Made by a program: the position numbers and the translations under genes. A stretch of 55,991 nt of DNA from Acetobacteraceae bacterium UBA6159 (GTDB lineage: Bacteria > Pseudomonadota > Alphaproteobacteria > Acetobacterales > Acetobacteraceae). Of the stretch, positions 1 to 11,814 are shown in pieces. Within the stretch, counting starts at the first letter, position 1; every line of letters begins with the position of its first letter. The notes below the pieces were generated by a model that was not told where the DNA came from, made no database searches, and was given only the letters and a program-made list of their open reading frames with translations. The stretch covers positions 6,696-62,686 of the forward strand of contig DIUL01000173.1 in NCBI GenBank assembly GCA_002422345.1. Reading direction: 5' to 3'.

Positions 1-71
1 TCGGTGAAGGTGCCGCCGACATCGATGCCGACGATCTTGCCGTCCTCAACAGGTGCAGATGATTCGGCCAT
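1..71 (-). CDS. Hydantoinase/oxoprolinase family protein, N-terminal fragment
   Basis: The first 71 bases, read on the minus strand from an ATG at 71, encode 23 residues and run off the window edge. The fragment ends in the GIDVGGTFT motif that opens the hydantoinase/5-oxoprolinase A (HyuA) family, an ATP-dependent cyclic amide hydrolase with an actin-like phosphate-binding loop. Only this motif supports the call. Other ASKHA-fold proteins begin similarly, but the exact IDVGGTFT string is typical of HyuA. Partners such as HyuB would lie outside the window. Confidence 0.7.
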   Translation of the reverse strand, partial: MAESSAPVEDGKIVGIDVGGTFT

Positions 72-205
72 CCCGTCCTTCTCCAAAGCGCCCGAAGTTC
101 AGACTGAAGTTTGTTCGTATACTAATGAACGCGTCAAGCGGGATTGCGAGGCTGTGCCGGTCGCGGTAGGACGATAGGAAATGTCGTCATGGTCGGGTCT
201 TCTCT

Positions 206-288
206 GTCGTCATAGTCGGGCTTGACCCGACCATCCATTGACCGAGCGAACCGCACGGACAGATGGACCCTCGGGTCAAGCCCGAGGG
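206..288. repeat. Inverted pair of short palindromes (GGGCTTGACCC type)
   Basis: The 72-326 gap holds no gene. It contains two palindromes in opposite orientation. One has GTCGGG and CCCGAC arms around CTTGA (about 215-231, preceded by GTCGTCATA). The other, 268-288, has CCCTCGGG and CCCGAGGG arms around TCAAG/GTCAA. The same paired arrangement recurs at 6485-6589. This resembles REP/BIME-type elements of alphaproteobacteria. They could act as bidirectional terminators between the divergent-looking ends, but that is inference. Confidence 0.7.
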
Positions 289-326
289 TGACGATGGAGG
301 AGGGGGCGAGGCGGCGTTGACCGCCC

Positions 327-2135
<1,809 letters not shown>

Positions 2136-2253
2136 ATGGCTTGGGGGGGCCTGCTGTGTCCGGGGCGGAGGTCGCCCATGGTTCAGCGGGAGAGATAGAG
2201 TGTCCGGGCCGGAATGTCATCCGGGGAGAAGCGGCGGCGCGATCTGGGGCGGA

Positions 2254-2471
2254 TTTCTCACCGGACATGGGGTTGGACCGTAGGGAAAATTTCTTTGAAG
2301 GGTGATGGGCCGGGATGTGGGTGAGGGAAAGACCCCCCACCGGTGCCCCCACGCCCCCTCTCCCACAAGGGGAGAGGGAGCGTACGGCTCACCGGGCATG
2401 GGGTCCGGCCATACGACATTCCCCCTCTCCCCCCTGAGGACCGGGAGCGTACGGCTCACCGGGCATGGGGT
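2254..2471. repeat. Repeat-filled gap with three copies of the CTCACCGGRCATGGGGT motif
   Basis: The 529-base gap between lepA and the dioxygenase (2136-2664) has no convincing gene. It carries three copies of a 17-base core, CTCACCGG(A/G)CATGGGGT, at 2257-2273, 2388-2404 and 2455-2471. The last two are each preceded by GGGAGCGTACGG. Between them are C-rich hairpin-like stretches (for example CTCTCCC-acaag-GGGAGAG near 2359-2377). Four more copies of the same core, in the opposite orientation, lie 40 kb away at 42393-43141. An upstream extension of the dioxygenase frame through this region is judged non-coding because it reads straight through the repeats. Confidence 0.8.
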
Positions 2472-2664
2472 CGCATCCCTCGGAAAAACCGTCCCAGCCC
2501 CACCTCTCCCGCACGCCCCGCCACCAACAACAACCCAACCCCATTCCCTACCAAGAAATAGGAAAACTGTCAAAGCCCATCCCAAACCCACCCCCCCATT
2601 TGCCTCCCACCCCGAACCTGCCGATAGTGTCCCCCAACCGGCAACCCGGGAACAGGAGGACGTC

Positions 2665-3504
2665 GTGCCCTACGAAACCATCACCGTCAGACCCGTCACC
2701 CCCACCATCGGCGCCGAAATCTCCGGCATCGATCTCGGCCGCCCTCTCGGCAACCAGCAGTTCCAGGAAGTCCATGACGCGCTGATGGCGCACCAGGTCA
2801 TCTTCTTCCGCGACCAGAAGCTCAGCTTCGACCAGCACAAGGCCTTCGGCCGCCTGTTCGGCGATCTCTCCATCCACCCGAACACCAAGGGCCCCGACGG
2901 CCACCCCGAAATCCTACCCATCCACGCTGACGCCAATTCCAAGCGCGTCTCCGGCGAACGCTGGCACTCCGACGTCTCCTGCGACGCGGAGCCGCCGATG
3001 GGCTCGATCCTCAACCTCAAGACCATCCCCACGAACGGCGGCGACACGATCTTCGCCTCCATGTACGCCGCCTATGACGCCTTGTCCGAGCCGATGAAGC
3101 GCTTCCTCGGCGGCCTGACCGCGATCCACGACGGCGCACCCAACTACAACCGCACCAACCAGATCATCGGCGATACCGAGAAGAAGACCTTCCCCCGCTC
3201 CGAACACCCGCTGATCCGCACGCATCCGGTCACCGGCAAGCAGGCGATCTTCGTCAACCCGGTGTTCACGACCGGCATCAAGGACCTGCCCGACGCCGAG
3301 GCCAAGGCGGTCCTGGAATTCCTGTATGAGCATTGCAACCGCCCGCACTGGCAGGTCCGCTTCCAATGGCAGCCCGACAGCGTGGCGTTCTGGGACAACC
3401 GCTGCGTCCAGCACATCGCCATGTGGGATTATTTCCCGCAGGTCCGCTCGGGCTACCGCGTCACGGTCAAGGGTGACCGGCCGTTCTATCGCCCCAGCCA
3501 CTGA
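2665..3504 (+). CDS. TauD/TfdA family Fe(II)/2-oxoglutarate dioxygenase
   Basis: A 279-residue non-heme iron dioxygenase. It couples oxidative decarboxylation of 2-oxoglutarate to hydroxylation of a small substrate such as a sulfonate or aryloxy acid. Visible ligands are the H-x-D pair (H101, D103 in RWHSDVSCD) and the distal His at about 250 (QHIAMWDYF), followed by arginines in QVRSGYRV that bind 2-oxoglutarate. The GTG start at 2665 was chosen because AGGAGG sits at 2654-2659 and the protein then begins at the family N-terminus (PYETITVRPVTPTIGAEISG). The open frame upstream is repeat sequence. The substrate cannot be read from the sequence, and no taurine transport genes are adjacent. Confidence 0.9.
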   Translation: MPYETITVRPVTPTIGAEISGIDLGRPLGNQQFQEVHDALMAHQVIFFRDQKLSFDQHKAFGRLFGDLSIHPNTKGPDGHPEILPIHADANSKRVSGERWHSDVSCDAEPPMGSILNLKTIPTNGGDTIFASMYAAYDALSEPMKRFLGGLTAIHDGAPNYNRTNQIIGDTEKKTFPRSEHPLIRTHPVTGKQAIFVNPVFTTGIKDLPDAEAKAVLEFLYEHCNRPHWQVRFQWQPDSVAFWDNRCVQHIAMWDYFPQVRSGYRVTVKGDRPFYRPSH

Positions 3505-3542
3505 CACACGTTCGGCTCGACCGGCTGCCGGGGTGATCCCAC

Positions 3543-4322
3543 GTGCCCACCCCAGACGCTTCCCACGCATCAGACCCCGGCGGTTCGCCCCCGCTGGGGA
3601 ATGTCGTCTTCATGCCGGGCACATCCTACCCGCGCGATCGGCCCATCGCGCAGGCCCTGCTCAGCCGGCTGCTGCCCCGCCTGTTTGCCCTGGGCGCCAC
3701 CGGTTTCGTGTCCTACGAGGACCTGATCGCCAACCGCGGCGCCCCCGCCGCCTGGTCCACCCCCGAGGTTCGGCTGGCCCTGCTGGAGGCCTCGGCGCCC
3801 GATGACCGCTCCGGCACGATCCTGATCGGGCGATCGAGCGGCGCACAGATCGTCACGCGGTTCGCCTGCCAGTATCCGGTGGCGGCGGTGATCTGCCTCG
3901 GCTACCCGTTCCGCCACCCCGATCACCGCCACGAACCCGACCGGACCCGCCATCTGTGCCGCCTGACCACTCCCACGCTGATCATCCAGGGCCTGCGGGA
4001 TGTCTATGGCGGCCTGGATGAGGCACTGGACCACGACCTGTCCCCCCAGGTCCGGCTTCATTTCGTCGACGCCGGCCATACGTTCCGGCTGCCAGGGGAG
4101 GCCTGGACCGCCCTGGCCGACACCGCCGCCGCCTTCGTGCGCGACCGGCTGACGCCGGTGCCGTTCCACGGCCTGGCCTTTGATGAGGCGTTCTATCGCG
4201 CGCGCCATCCCGACATCGCGGCGGCCATCGATGCCGGCCGGGTGGCCTCGGGCGCCGACCATTTTCGGCGGAGCGGCCAGGCCGAGGGGCGCGTGTTCCG
4301 CCTGGTGCCCCCCAACCCATGA
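3543..4322 (+). CDS. KANL3/TEX30-like alpha/beta hydrolase with C-terminal HPDIAAAI module
   Basis: A 259-residue protein. Residues about 18-205 look like a small alpha/beta hydrolase: a first strand VVFMPGTSYPRD, a nucleophile elbow GRSSG (Ser in G-x-S-x-G), an Asp-bearing loop QGLRDVYGG and a late His in DAGHTF. This layout matches the TEX30/KANL3-like hydrolase group. The last 40 residues form a distinct module, FDEAFYRARHPDIAAAID... ending HFRRSGQAEGR, a pattern I recognise as a recurrent appended segment in alphaproteobacterial proteins without a settled function. The start may be GTG 3543 or ATG 3612. The stop overlaps the next start (ATGA at 4319-4322), so the two genes are probably translationally coupled. 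The substrate is unknown. Confidence 0.7.
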   Translation: MPTPDASHASDPGGSPPLGNVVFMPGTSYPRDRPIAQALLSRLLPRLFALGATGFVSYEDLIANRGAPAAWSTPEVRLALLEASAPDDRSGTILIGRSSGAQIVTRFACQYPVAAVICLGYPFRHPDHRHEPDRTRHLCRLTTPTLIIQGLRDVYGGLDEALDHDLSPQVRLHFVDAGHTFRLPGEAWTALADTAAAFVRDRLTPVPFHGLAFDEAFYRARHPDIAAAIDAGRVASGADHFRRSGQAEGRVFRLVPPNP

Positions 4323-5227
4323 AAACCCTCGCCCCCGCCGTTCGCCTGGACGACCGCCTGCTCCAGGCCATGGGCCTGATGTGCGTCTATGTCGGCCTGA
4401 TCGTCTACGTGAACGCCTGCGGCAAGGTGATGGCCGAGTCCTATCACCCGTTCGAGGTCACGCTGTTCCGCCACGGCATTGCCTTCCTGTGGATGCTGAT
4501 CCTGTTCGCCCCCCGCCACGGCCCGCGCATCCTGGTCCCCAAGCGCCCCGGATTGCAGATCATCCGCGGCCTGTGCGGGATCAGTTCGTCCTTGTTCTAC
4601 TTCACCGGCCTGACCCAGCTGTCGCTCGCCACCGCCGCGGCCATCAGCTTTTCCACCCCGCTGATCGTCGCCGCGCTGTCCGGTCCTTTCCTGGGAGAGA
4701 AGGTTGGCCTGCATCGCTGGGCGGCGATCCTGACCGGCTTCCTCGGCACGCTGATCATCATCCGCCCGTGTGGCGACGGCGCCGACCAATGGGGCGCGAT
4801 CCTGCTGTTGTGCAGCGCCGTCAGCTCCGCCGGCTATCAGTTGATCACCCGCCGCCTCGCCGGCCAGGACCATGCCGAGACCACCAACATCTGGTCCGGA
4901 TTCGTCGGCACCTGCGTGGTCGTCGCGATGTCGCCGTTTTTCTTTACGATGCCGAACCAGTGGCACCATTGGGCGCTGTTCCTGTCGATGGGGATCATCG
5001 GTGGCAGCGCCCATTATCTGCTGACCAAGGCGTTCGAGCGTGGTCCCGCCGCGCTGCTGTCCCCCTTCAACTACCTCCAACTTCTGGGCGCCACGCTGTC
5101 GGGATACATCCTGTACCGGAACCTGCCCGATCACTGGACCTGGATCGGCGCCGCGGTCATCGTGGGCGCCGGATTGTATATTGCCAGGCGGGAGAACCGC
5201 CTGCGCGCCACCTCAAGGAGCGTCTGA
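4319..5227 (+). CDS. DMT superfamily (EamA) transporter
   Basis: A 302-residue inner-membrane protein with about ten hydrophobic helices in two EamA halves, the typical size for drug/metabolite transporters such as RhaT/YdcZ-like exporters. Motifs include FRHGIAFLWM in the first half and GPAALLSPFNYLQLLGA near the end, where the conserved Pro and polar residues of the second EamA repeat sit. It overlaps the hydrolase by 4 bases and precedes a CoA-transferase by 3 bases, so the three genes probably form one transcript. It may export or import the metabolite handled by its neighbours. The substrate cannot be predicted. Confidence 0.88.
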   Translation: MKTLAPAVRLDDRLLQAMGLMCVYVGLIVYVNACGKVMAESYHPFEVTLFRHGIAFLWMLILFAPRHGPRILVPKRPGLQIIRGLCGISSSLFYFTGLTQLSLATAAAISFSTPLIVAALSGPFLGEKVGLHRWAAILTGFLGTLIIIRPCGDGADQWGAILLLCSAVSSAGYQLITRRLAGQDHAETTNIWSGFVGTCVVVAMSPFFFTMPNQWHHWALFLSMGIIGGSAHYLLTKAFERGPAALLSPFNYLQLLGATLSGYILYRNLPDHWTWIGAAVIVGAGLYIARRENRLRATSRSV

Positions 5228-5230
5228 ACC

Positions 5231-6439
5231 ATGGCCAAGGCATTCAACGGCGTACGCATCATCGATTTCTCCCAGGTCTTCGCGGGCCCCTTCGCCACGA
5301 TGCAGCTTGGCCTGCTCGGCGCCGACGTGATCAAGGTCGAGGAACCGAAGGACGGTGACCAGTGCCGCGGCATCGGCGCCGACAACGATATCGGCGCGCA
5401 GGGCATGCCCCCGTTCTTCCTGGCGATGAACGCCAACAAGCGGTCTTTGACGCTCGACCTGAAGCATCCGAAGGCCGCCGAGGTCATTGCCCGCCTGGTG
5501 AAGGACGCCGACGTCGTCGTGCAGAATTTCCGCCCCGGCGTGATCGACCGCCTGGGCTTCGGGTATGAGGCGATGAAGGCCATCAAGCCCAACCTGATCT
5601 ATTGCTCGGTGTCGGGCTACGGCCAGACCGGTCCTTCATCCAAGGCCCCTGCCTATGACGGCGCCGTGCAGGCGGTGTCGGGGATGATGTCGGTCACCGG
5701 TCACCCCGCCTCCGGCCCGACCCGCGTGGGCTTCACCGTCGTCGACCTCGGCACCGCCGTCATGGCCGCCTTCGCCATCGCCGGCGCGCTGTATCGGCGG
5801 GCGATGACGGGGGAGGGACAGCATGTCGATGTCTCGATGCTGGATACGTCGCTGGCGCTGATGTCGCCGATCGTTTCCAACTACCTCAATATCGGCGCGG
5901 TGCCGGAACTGGTCGGCAACGGCTCGGTCGTCAAGCTGCCGACGCTGGGGTCGTTCGCCACCGGCACTGGCGCCGGCATCCTCATGAGTGCGATGACCGA
6001 CAAGCAATGGGCCGGCATCACCGCGGCGATCAAGCGGCCTGACCTGGCGGCCGATGAGCGCCTGAAGACCGTCCCCGGCCGGCGCGCGCATTATGATTAC
6101 GTGCACGCCGAACTGCGCGCCGCCTTCCTGACCGATTCGGCAATGAATTGGGAGGAGCGGCTGAACGCCGAAGGCGTCCCCGCCTCCGCCATCCGCACCG
6201 TCCCTGAAATCCTGGAGCATCCGCAGGTCGCCCACCGCCAGGTCATCGGCCGCATCGATGGCGCGACGGGTGTGGACCGGGAGATCGGGCTGGTGACCTC
6301 GGGCTTCACCGCCGGCGCCGACAGCCCCGAGATCACCACGCCCCCGCCGGCGAAGGGCGAGCACACGGACCAGGTGCTGGCCGAGGCTGGTTATACGCCC
6401 GAGGAGATCGCGGCGCTGCGGGCCGACGGCGCGCTGTAG
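5231..6439 (+). CDS. CaiB/BaiF family (class III) CoA-transferase
   Basis: A 402-residue class III CoA-transferase. Members move CoA between an acyl-CoA donor and a carboxylic acid acceptor (formyl-CoA:oxalate, crotonobetainyl and related reactions). The N-terminus GVRIIDFSQVFAGPFATMQL, the segment LGADVIKVEEP and the downstream LDLKHPKA...VQNFRPGVIDRLGFGYE are hallmark stretches. The catalytic Asp is expected near residues 165-175 (around FTVVDLGT). An AAGGAG ribosome site precedes the ATG at 5231. It follows the DMT transporter by 3 bases. The acyl partner is unknown, and no acyl-CoA dehydrogenase or hydratase sits nearby to hint at a pathway. Confidence 0.93.
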   Translation: MAKAFNGVRIIDFSQVFAGPFATMQLGLLGADVIKVEEPKDGDQCRGIGADNDIGAQGMPPFFLAMNANKRSLTLDLKHPKAAEVIARLVKDADVVVQNFRPGVIDRLGFGYEAMKAIKPNLIYCSVSGYGQTGPSSKAPAYDGAVQAVSGMMSVTGHPASGPTRVGFTVVDLGTAVMAAFAIAGALYRRAMTGEGQHVDVSMLDTSLALMSPIVSNYLNIGAVPELVGNGSVVKLPTLGSFATGTGAGILMSAMTDKQWAGITAAIKRPDLAADERLKTVPGRRAHYDYVHAELRAAFLTDSAMNWEERLNAEGVPASAIRTVPEILEHPQVAHRQVIGRIDGATGVDREIGLVTSGFTAGADSPEITTPPPAKGEHTDQVLAEAGYTPEEIAALRADGAL

Positions 6440-6484
6440 CCGGGGCGGGGGCCACGGCGGTGCGGTCGCGTCTGGCCGCTCTCC

Positions 6485-6589
6485 GTCATGGGCGGGCTTG
6501 ACCCGCCCATCGCCAGCCACGCAGGTATTTGAAATCATACGAAAAACCATCGGCGGAATCCCCGGCGATGGCCGGGTCAAGCCCGGCCA
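6485..6589. repeat. Inverted pair of GGGCTTGACCC palindromes
   Basis: The gap 6440-6727 contains no gene. It holds a second copy of the paired palindromes seen at 206-288. A forward unit spans 6485-6510 (GTCATGGGCGGGCTTGACCC and its complement arm), and an inverted unit spans 6567-6589 (GATGGCCGGGTCAAGCCC and onward). The arms covary between copies (GTCGGG/CCCGAC, GGCGGG/CCCGCC, GGCCGGG/CCCGGCC), which suggests selection on the hairpin rather than the letters. It lies after the CoA-transferase stop, where it could end transcription. Confidence 0.75.
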
Positions 6590-6727
6590 GGACGGGAGGG
6601 CCGTCCCAGGGTCAAATGCGACCGCCCTGACCACCCCAACCGCCCCCGGTCATTGAACCAGCGAAAATAATCCCAAAATCTGGGTAACCCGCCGGCACGC
6701 TTCCCGCCGGCCGGTCAGGAGCGCGGG

Positions 6728-8557
<1,830 letters not shown>

Positions 8558-8575
8558 GCGGAACCGGCCCCCCCT

Positions 8576-8665
8576 TGTCATGGCGGCCGCAGGGCCGCCA
8601 ACCACGACTTTCTCCTGTTTCTGACAGCAAAGTCGCGAGTGGTGGCCCTGCTGCCACCATGACGA
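8576..8665. repeat. Inverted pair of GGCGGCCCTG-type palindromes
   Basis: Between ftsH and the convergent lactonase gene lie two related G/C-rich units in opposite orientation. TGTCATGGCGGCCGCAGGGC and onward occupies 8576-8600, and GGTGGCCCTGCTGCCACCAT plus GACGA occupies 8641-8665. A single copy occurs at 12571-12600. The ATGGCGGCC...CCGCCAT arms can form a hairpin. The position between converging genes suits a bidirectional terminator, which is inference. Confidence 0.65.
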
Positions 8666-8704
8666 GATGGCGACGACAGGGGTCAACCTAAAAGCCGGTT
8701 GGTA

Positions 8705-9571
8705 TCAATCCGCGAACAAAGAAACCGGCGCCCCCACGGCCGGTGCCTTGCACCGGAACAACCCGCCCAGCGCCGGGAATTGTTCCAACTGCGCCGCCGA
8801 TTTCCCCTCCCGCAATGACGTCACGTACATATGCCCCTCGGCAAAGGCCGGCATCGTCGGACCTGGCACCGGGAAGGCCAGTTTCGTCAGCAACTTCCCC
8901 TCGGGAGAGAAACAGTTGATGCACCCCGCCGACGGACCCGCCGACCAGTAATTCCCGTCCATGTCCACCGCGGCGCCATCCGGGCGGCCTTCCTCATTCG
9001 ACAGTTTCGCGATGATCCGGTGGTTCGACATCGCCCCCGTCGCCGGATCGAAATCCCAGCGCTGGATGATCGCGGCGGTCGAATCCGAGTGGTACATGAT
9101 CCGCCCATCCGGCGACCACGCCAGGCCGTTGGACACCGCGTACCCCTCCGACCGCTTCTCCACCTTGCCATCCGCGGTCACGCGATAGAGCGACCCTAGC
9201 GGCTGGCGGGGCGAATTCTCATCCATCGAGCCGACCCAGAACGCCCCATCCGGCCCGACCTTGCCGTCGTTCAGCCGGTTCGTCGCCGGTTCCTCGATCG
9301 GCATCGTCAGCCGCGTGATCCGCTTGAGCTTCGGGTCGAACAGCACGACGCGGTGCCGCTGCGCCACCACCCACTGGCCGGATCGGCAGAGGCCGAAACT
9401 GCCCACGACCTCGGGGAATTCCCACGTCTCCCGCGCGCCGGTGTCGACCGAGAGCGCGTTGATCTTCTTGCCCGGGATGTCACAGAACAGCAGCCGCCGG
9501 TTGGCCGCGTCCCAGGTCGGGCATTCGGAGACGCCGCTCTGGCTGTCCCAGACGAGTTCGAATTCGCTCAT
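8705..9571 (-). CDS. SMP-30/gluconolactonase/LRE family protein
   Basis: A 288-residue six-bladed beta-propeller lactonase. The family hydrolyses sugar lactones such as gluconolactone with a divalent metal held at the propeller centre. Expected metal ligands are visible: Glu in GVSECPTWD near residue 16, Asn in NRLNDGKVGPDG, Asn in VSNGLAWSPDG and Asp in GRPDGAAVDMDG. The SMP-30 signature NGLAWSPDG.. followed by MYHSDS is clear. It is convergent with ftsH and divergent from the HD-domain gene. No sugar transporter or dehydrogenase is adjacent, although the Gfo/Idh/MocA enzyme 750 bases away could belong to the same sugar pathway. Confidence 0.9.
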   Translation of the reverse strand: MSEFELVWDSQSGVSECPTWDAANRRLLFCDIPGKKINALSVDTGARETWEFPEVVGSFGLCRSGQWVVAQRHRVVLFDPKLKRITRLTMPIEEPATNRLNDGKVGPDGAFWVGSMDENSPRQPLGSLYRVTADGKVEKRSEGYAVSNGLAWSPDGRIMYHSDSTAAIIQRWDFDPATGAMSNHRIIAKLSNEEGRPDGAAVDMDGNYWSAGPSAGCINCFSPEGKLLTKLAFPVPGPTMPAFAEGHMYVTSLREGKSAAQLEQFPALGGLFRCKAPAVGAPVSLFAD

Positions 9572-9666
9572 GGCTTCCTCCTGGCGGCCGCCCGAAAAGC
9601 AAAAGGGCGCGCGCGTGATGTGGTTTTCCGTTACCGATACCGCATCGTAACCCAGGAAGTCCGCGC

Positions 9667-10335
9667 ATGGCGATCCACGCAGCCTTCACGCCGTTTGAAA
9701 CCCTCGCTGCCCGCCTGATCGCCGAACTCGGCCCCGCCGGGACGGACGGCTCCCACGACCTGTCCCACATCCTCCGCGTCTGGCGGAACGCCGCCGCCAT
9801 CGCCGCGACCGAGCCCGCGGCCGATGCCGAAATGGTCTGCGCCGCCGTGCTGTTGCATGACTGCGTGGCGGTGGAGAAGGACTCGCCGCTGCGCTCCCAG
9901 GCTTCCCGCCTCGCCGCCGAACGGGCGCGCGGGATCGTTGCCGACCTGGGCTGGCCCCCCGAGCGGATCGACGCCCTCGCCCATGTGATCGAGGCGCATA
10001 GTTTCTCGGCCGGCATCGAACCGCGGACGCTGGAGGCCCGCATCCTCCAGGACGCCGACCGGCTGGACGCGATCGGCGCCATCGGCATCGCCCGCTGCTT
10101 CTACACCGGCGGGCGGATGGGATCGCAACTGTATGACCCCGACGATCCGGCGGCACAGCAGCGTGGGCTCGACGACCGCCGCTATGCGATCGACCACTTC
10201 CCCGCCAAACTGTTCAAGGTCGCCGACGGGTTCCGCACGCCGGCCGGACAGGCGATGGCGCGCGCGCGGGCCGAGACGATGCACCGCTTCGTCGCCGATT
10301 TCATGGCGGAAGTAGCCGGAGGACAGGAACCATGA
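9667..10335 (+). CDS. HD-domain phosphohydrolase
   Basis: A 222-residue metal-dependent phosphohydrolase of the HD superfamily. Ligands are visible as His in DLSHILRVWRN, the HD pair in LLHDCVAVE (about residues 59-60) and a later Asp in LQDADRLDAIGAIG, the layout of the YedJ/predicted HD hydrolase group. These enzymes usually act on nucleotides or phosphoesters, and the substrate is not predictable here. The last codons overlap the ATG of the Gfo/Idh/MocA gene (ATGA at 10332-10335), so the two are probably translated together. The start ATG at 9667 follows a GGAAGTCCGCGC leader with a weak ribosome site. Confidence 0.85.
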   Translation: MAIHAAFTPFETLAARLIAELGPAGTDGSHDLSHILRVWRNAAAIAATEPAADAEMVCAAVLLHDCVAVEKDSPLRSQASRLAAERARGIVADLGWPPERIDALAHVIEAHSFSAGIEPRTLEARILQDADRLDAIGAIGIARCFYTGGRMGSQLYDPDDPAAQQRGLDDRRYAIDHFPAKLFKVADGFRTPAGQAMARARAETMHRFVADFMAEVAGGQEP

Positions 10336-11333
10336 TCCGAGCCGCCATCGTGGGCCTGGGCTGGTGGGGCCGCAACCTGGCCGACAGCGTCCAGGCCAGC
10401 ACCGCCATCCGCTTCACCACCGCCCATACCCGCACCCAGGCGACGGTCGCCGGCTATTGCGCCGAACGCGGCCTGCGCTGGGTCGGTGACCTGGAAACGA
10501 TCCTGCGTGACCCGACCATCGACGCCGTCGTCTTCGCCACGCCGCACAGTACCCATGCCGACCAGATCGCCCGCGCGGCCGCGGCCGGGAAGCATGTCTT
10601 CGTGGAGAAGCCCTTCGCCTTGTCGGTGCGGGAGGCCGAGGCCTCCCTGGCCGCCGCCGAACGCGCGGGGATCGTGCTCGGCGTGGGGTTCAACCGGCGG
10701 TTCCATCCTTCGATGGCGCTGCTCAAGACCGCGGTCCGGGACCGGTTGGGCACGATCGCCACGATCAGCGCCGAACAGACGGCCCTGCATGGCCTGGCCC
10801 TGACGGAAGACGCCTGGCGCGCCCAGGCGACCGAGAGCCCCGGTGGTGCGATGACCGCGATCGGCGTGCACCTGATCGATGGGATGATCGACCTGAACGG
10901 CCCGATCCGGGAGGTTTTCGCCCAGGTCAGCCGACGCGCCGCGACGCTCGCGGATGACACGACGGATATTTTGCTGCGGTTCGCGAACGGGGCCTCGGGG
11001 CACGTGTTCTGCTCGACCGCCGCGACGCCGAACTACCGGATGGCGGTCTATGGGACGGGCGGGTTCGCGGAAATCCTCGGCCACCCGATGGCGACCTACC
11101 GGCTGATCCCCGCCGTGGCGGGCGAACACCGCGCGACCGGCAAGCCCGAGGTCACGGAAACCCCCGGCTTCAACATGCTGACCGCCGAACTGGAAGCCTT
11201 CGCCGCCGCGATCGAGGCTGCCCGCCCATTCCCCACGCCGCTTTCGGAAATCCTGCACGGCGTGGAGGTCTTCGAAGCGATCCTGCGTTCCGCGAACACC
11301 GGTCGTCCCCAGCAAATCCCCCTCCCCCCTTGA
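10332..11333 (+). CDS. Gfo/Idh/MocA family NAD(P)-dependent oxidoreductase
   Basis: A 333-residue dehydrogenase of the glucose-fructose oxidoreductase/inositol dehydrogenase family. The N-terminal Rossmann fold has IVGLGWWGRN at residues 6-15. The family motif VEKPFALS (EKP, catalytic Lys) lies near residue 97, and GVGFNRRFHPS plus the later IGVHLIDGMID fit the C-terminal alpha/beta domain. It overlaps the HD-domain gene by 4 bases. Its last residues (IPLPP) and stop codon are supplied by a dispersed C-rich repeat, so the original C-terminus may have been replaced. The substrate is unknown, probably a sugar or cyclitol. Confidence 0.9.
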   Translation: MIRAAIVGLGWWGRNLADSVQASTAIRFTTAHTRTQATVAGYCAERGLRWVGDLETILRDPTIDAVVFATPHSTHADQIARAAAAGKHVFVEKPFALSVREAEASLAAAERAGIVLGVGFNRRFHPSMALLKTAVRDRLGTIATISAEQTALHGLALTEDAWRAQATESPGGAMTAIGVHLIDGMIDLNGPIREVFAQVSRRAATLADDTTDILLRFANGASGHVFCSTAATPNYRMAVYGTGGFAEILGHPMATYRLIPAVAGEHRATGKPEVTETPGFNMLTAELEAFAAAIEAARPFPTPLSEILHGVEVFEAILRSANTGRPQQIPLPP

Positions 11334-11357
11334 GGGGGAGGGCCGGGGTGGGGGGTA
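11317..11357. repeat. CCCCTTGAGGGG-type palindromic repeat overlapping a stop codon
   Basis: A copy of the dispersed CTCCCCC-TTGA-GGGGGAG hairpin followed by a GGCCGGGGTGGGGGG tract. Its centre TTGAG provides the TGA stop (11331-11333) of the Gfo/Idh/MocA gene. Further copies are listed at 20054-20182, 29990-30158, 39661-39716, 43929-44030 and 48471-48618. Confidence 0.8.
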
Positions 11358-11373
11358 AACCCCAGCACCAACC

Positions 11374-11814
11374 TTATTTGAAATGCGCCACCACGATCGT
11401 CACGATCCCAATGGCCAGGTTCACCGTAATCAGCTTCCGCACCATATCCACCGCCGCCGCCTTGGAAGGCCCGTCGGTCGCGGCCTGGAAGCGCCGATAC
11501 GGCACGAAATACAGGAACACGAACACCGCGCCCATGATCAGGCCCAGCAGCGTCATCACATGGACCGGCCAGCGCACGCCCGCCATGCCGCCGAACGTGA
11601 AGATCATGGCATAGCCGCTCAAGATGCTCAGCGGCATCACATGCCACACGATCTTGAAGAACCGCTGGAACACCTGCCCATGCAGCGCCAGCCTCTGCGC
11701 CGGTTCCAGCACCGCCAGGCTCGGCCGCAGGACAAGGATCGCGAAGAACATGCCCCCGATCCACACGACGGCGCAAAGCACGTGCAGGGCCTTCATCAGA
11801 AAATACGCCGTCAT
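11374..11814 (-). CDS. CopD-like four-helix membrane protein
   Basis: A 146-residue integral membrane protein with four hydrophobic helices. The first carries KALHVLCAVVWIGGMFFAI, a pattern typical of the copper resistance D (CopD)/YkoY-like group in which His and Trp residues lie at the membrane face. A further conserved His sits in IVWHVMPLSILSG. Its role is probably in metal or heme handling, but that is inference from family resemblance only. Its ATG overlaps the parA stop (ATGA, 11811-11814), which ties it to parA translation. The C-terminus ends at VVAHFK, close to a repeat. Confidence 0.72.
   Translation of the reverse strand: MTAYFLMKALHVLCAVVWIGGMFFAILVLRPSLAVLEPAQRLALHGQVFQRFFKIVWHVMPLSILSGYAMIFTFGGMAGVRWPVHVMTLLGLIMGAVFVFLYFVPYRRFQAATDGPSKAAAVDMVRKLITVNLAIGIVTIVVAHFK

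Noticed and set aside
6653..6680. Heat-shock promoter before ftsH (TTGAAC ... CCCAAAAT)
   Set aside because: Only a partial match to the sigma-32 consensus, so it is not listed as a feature.
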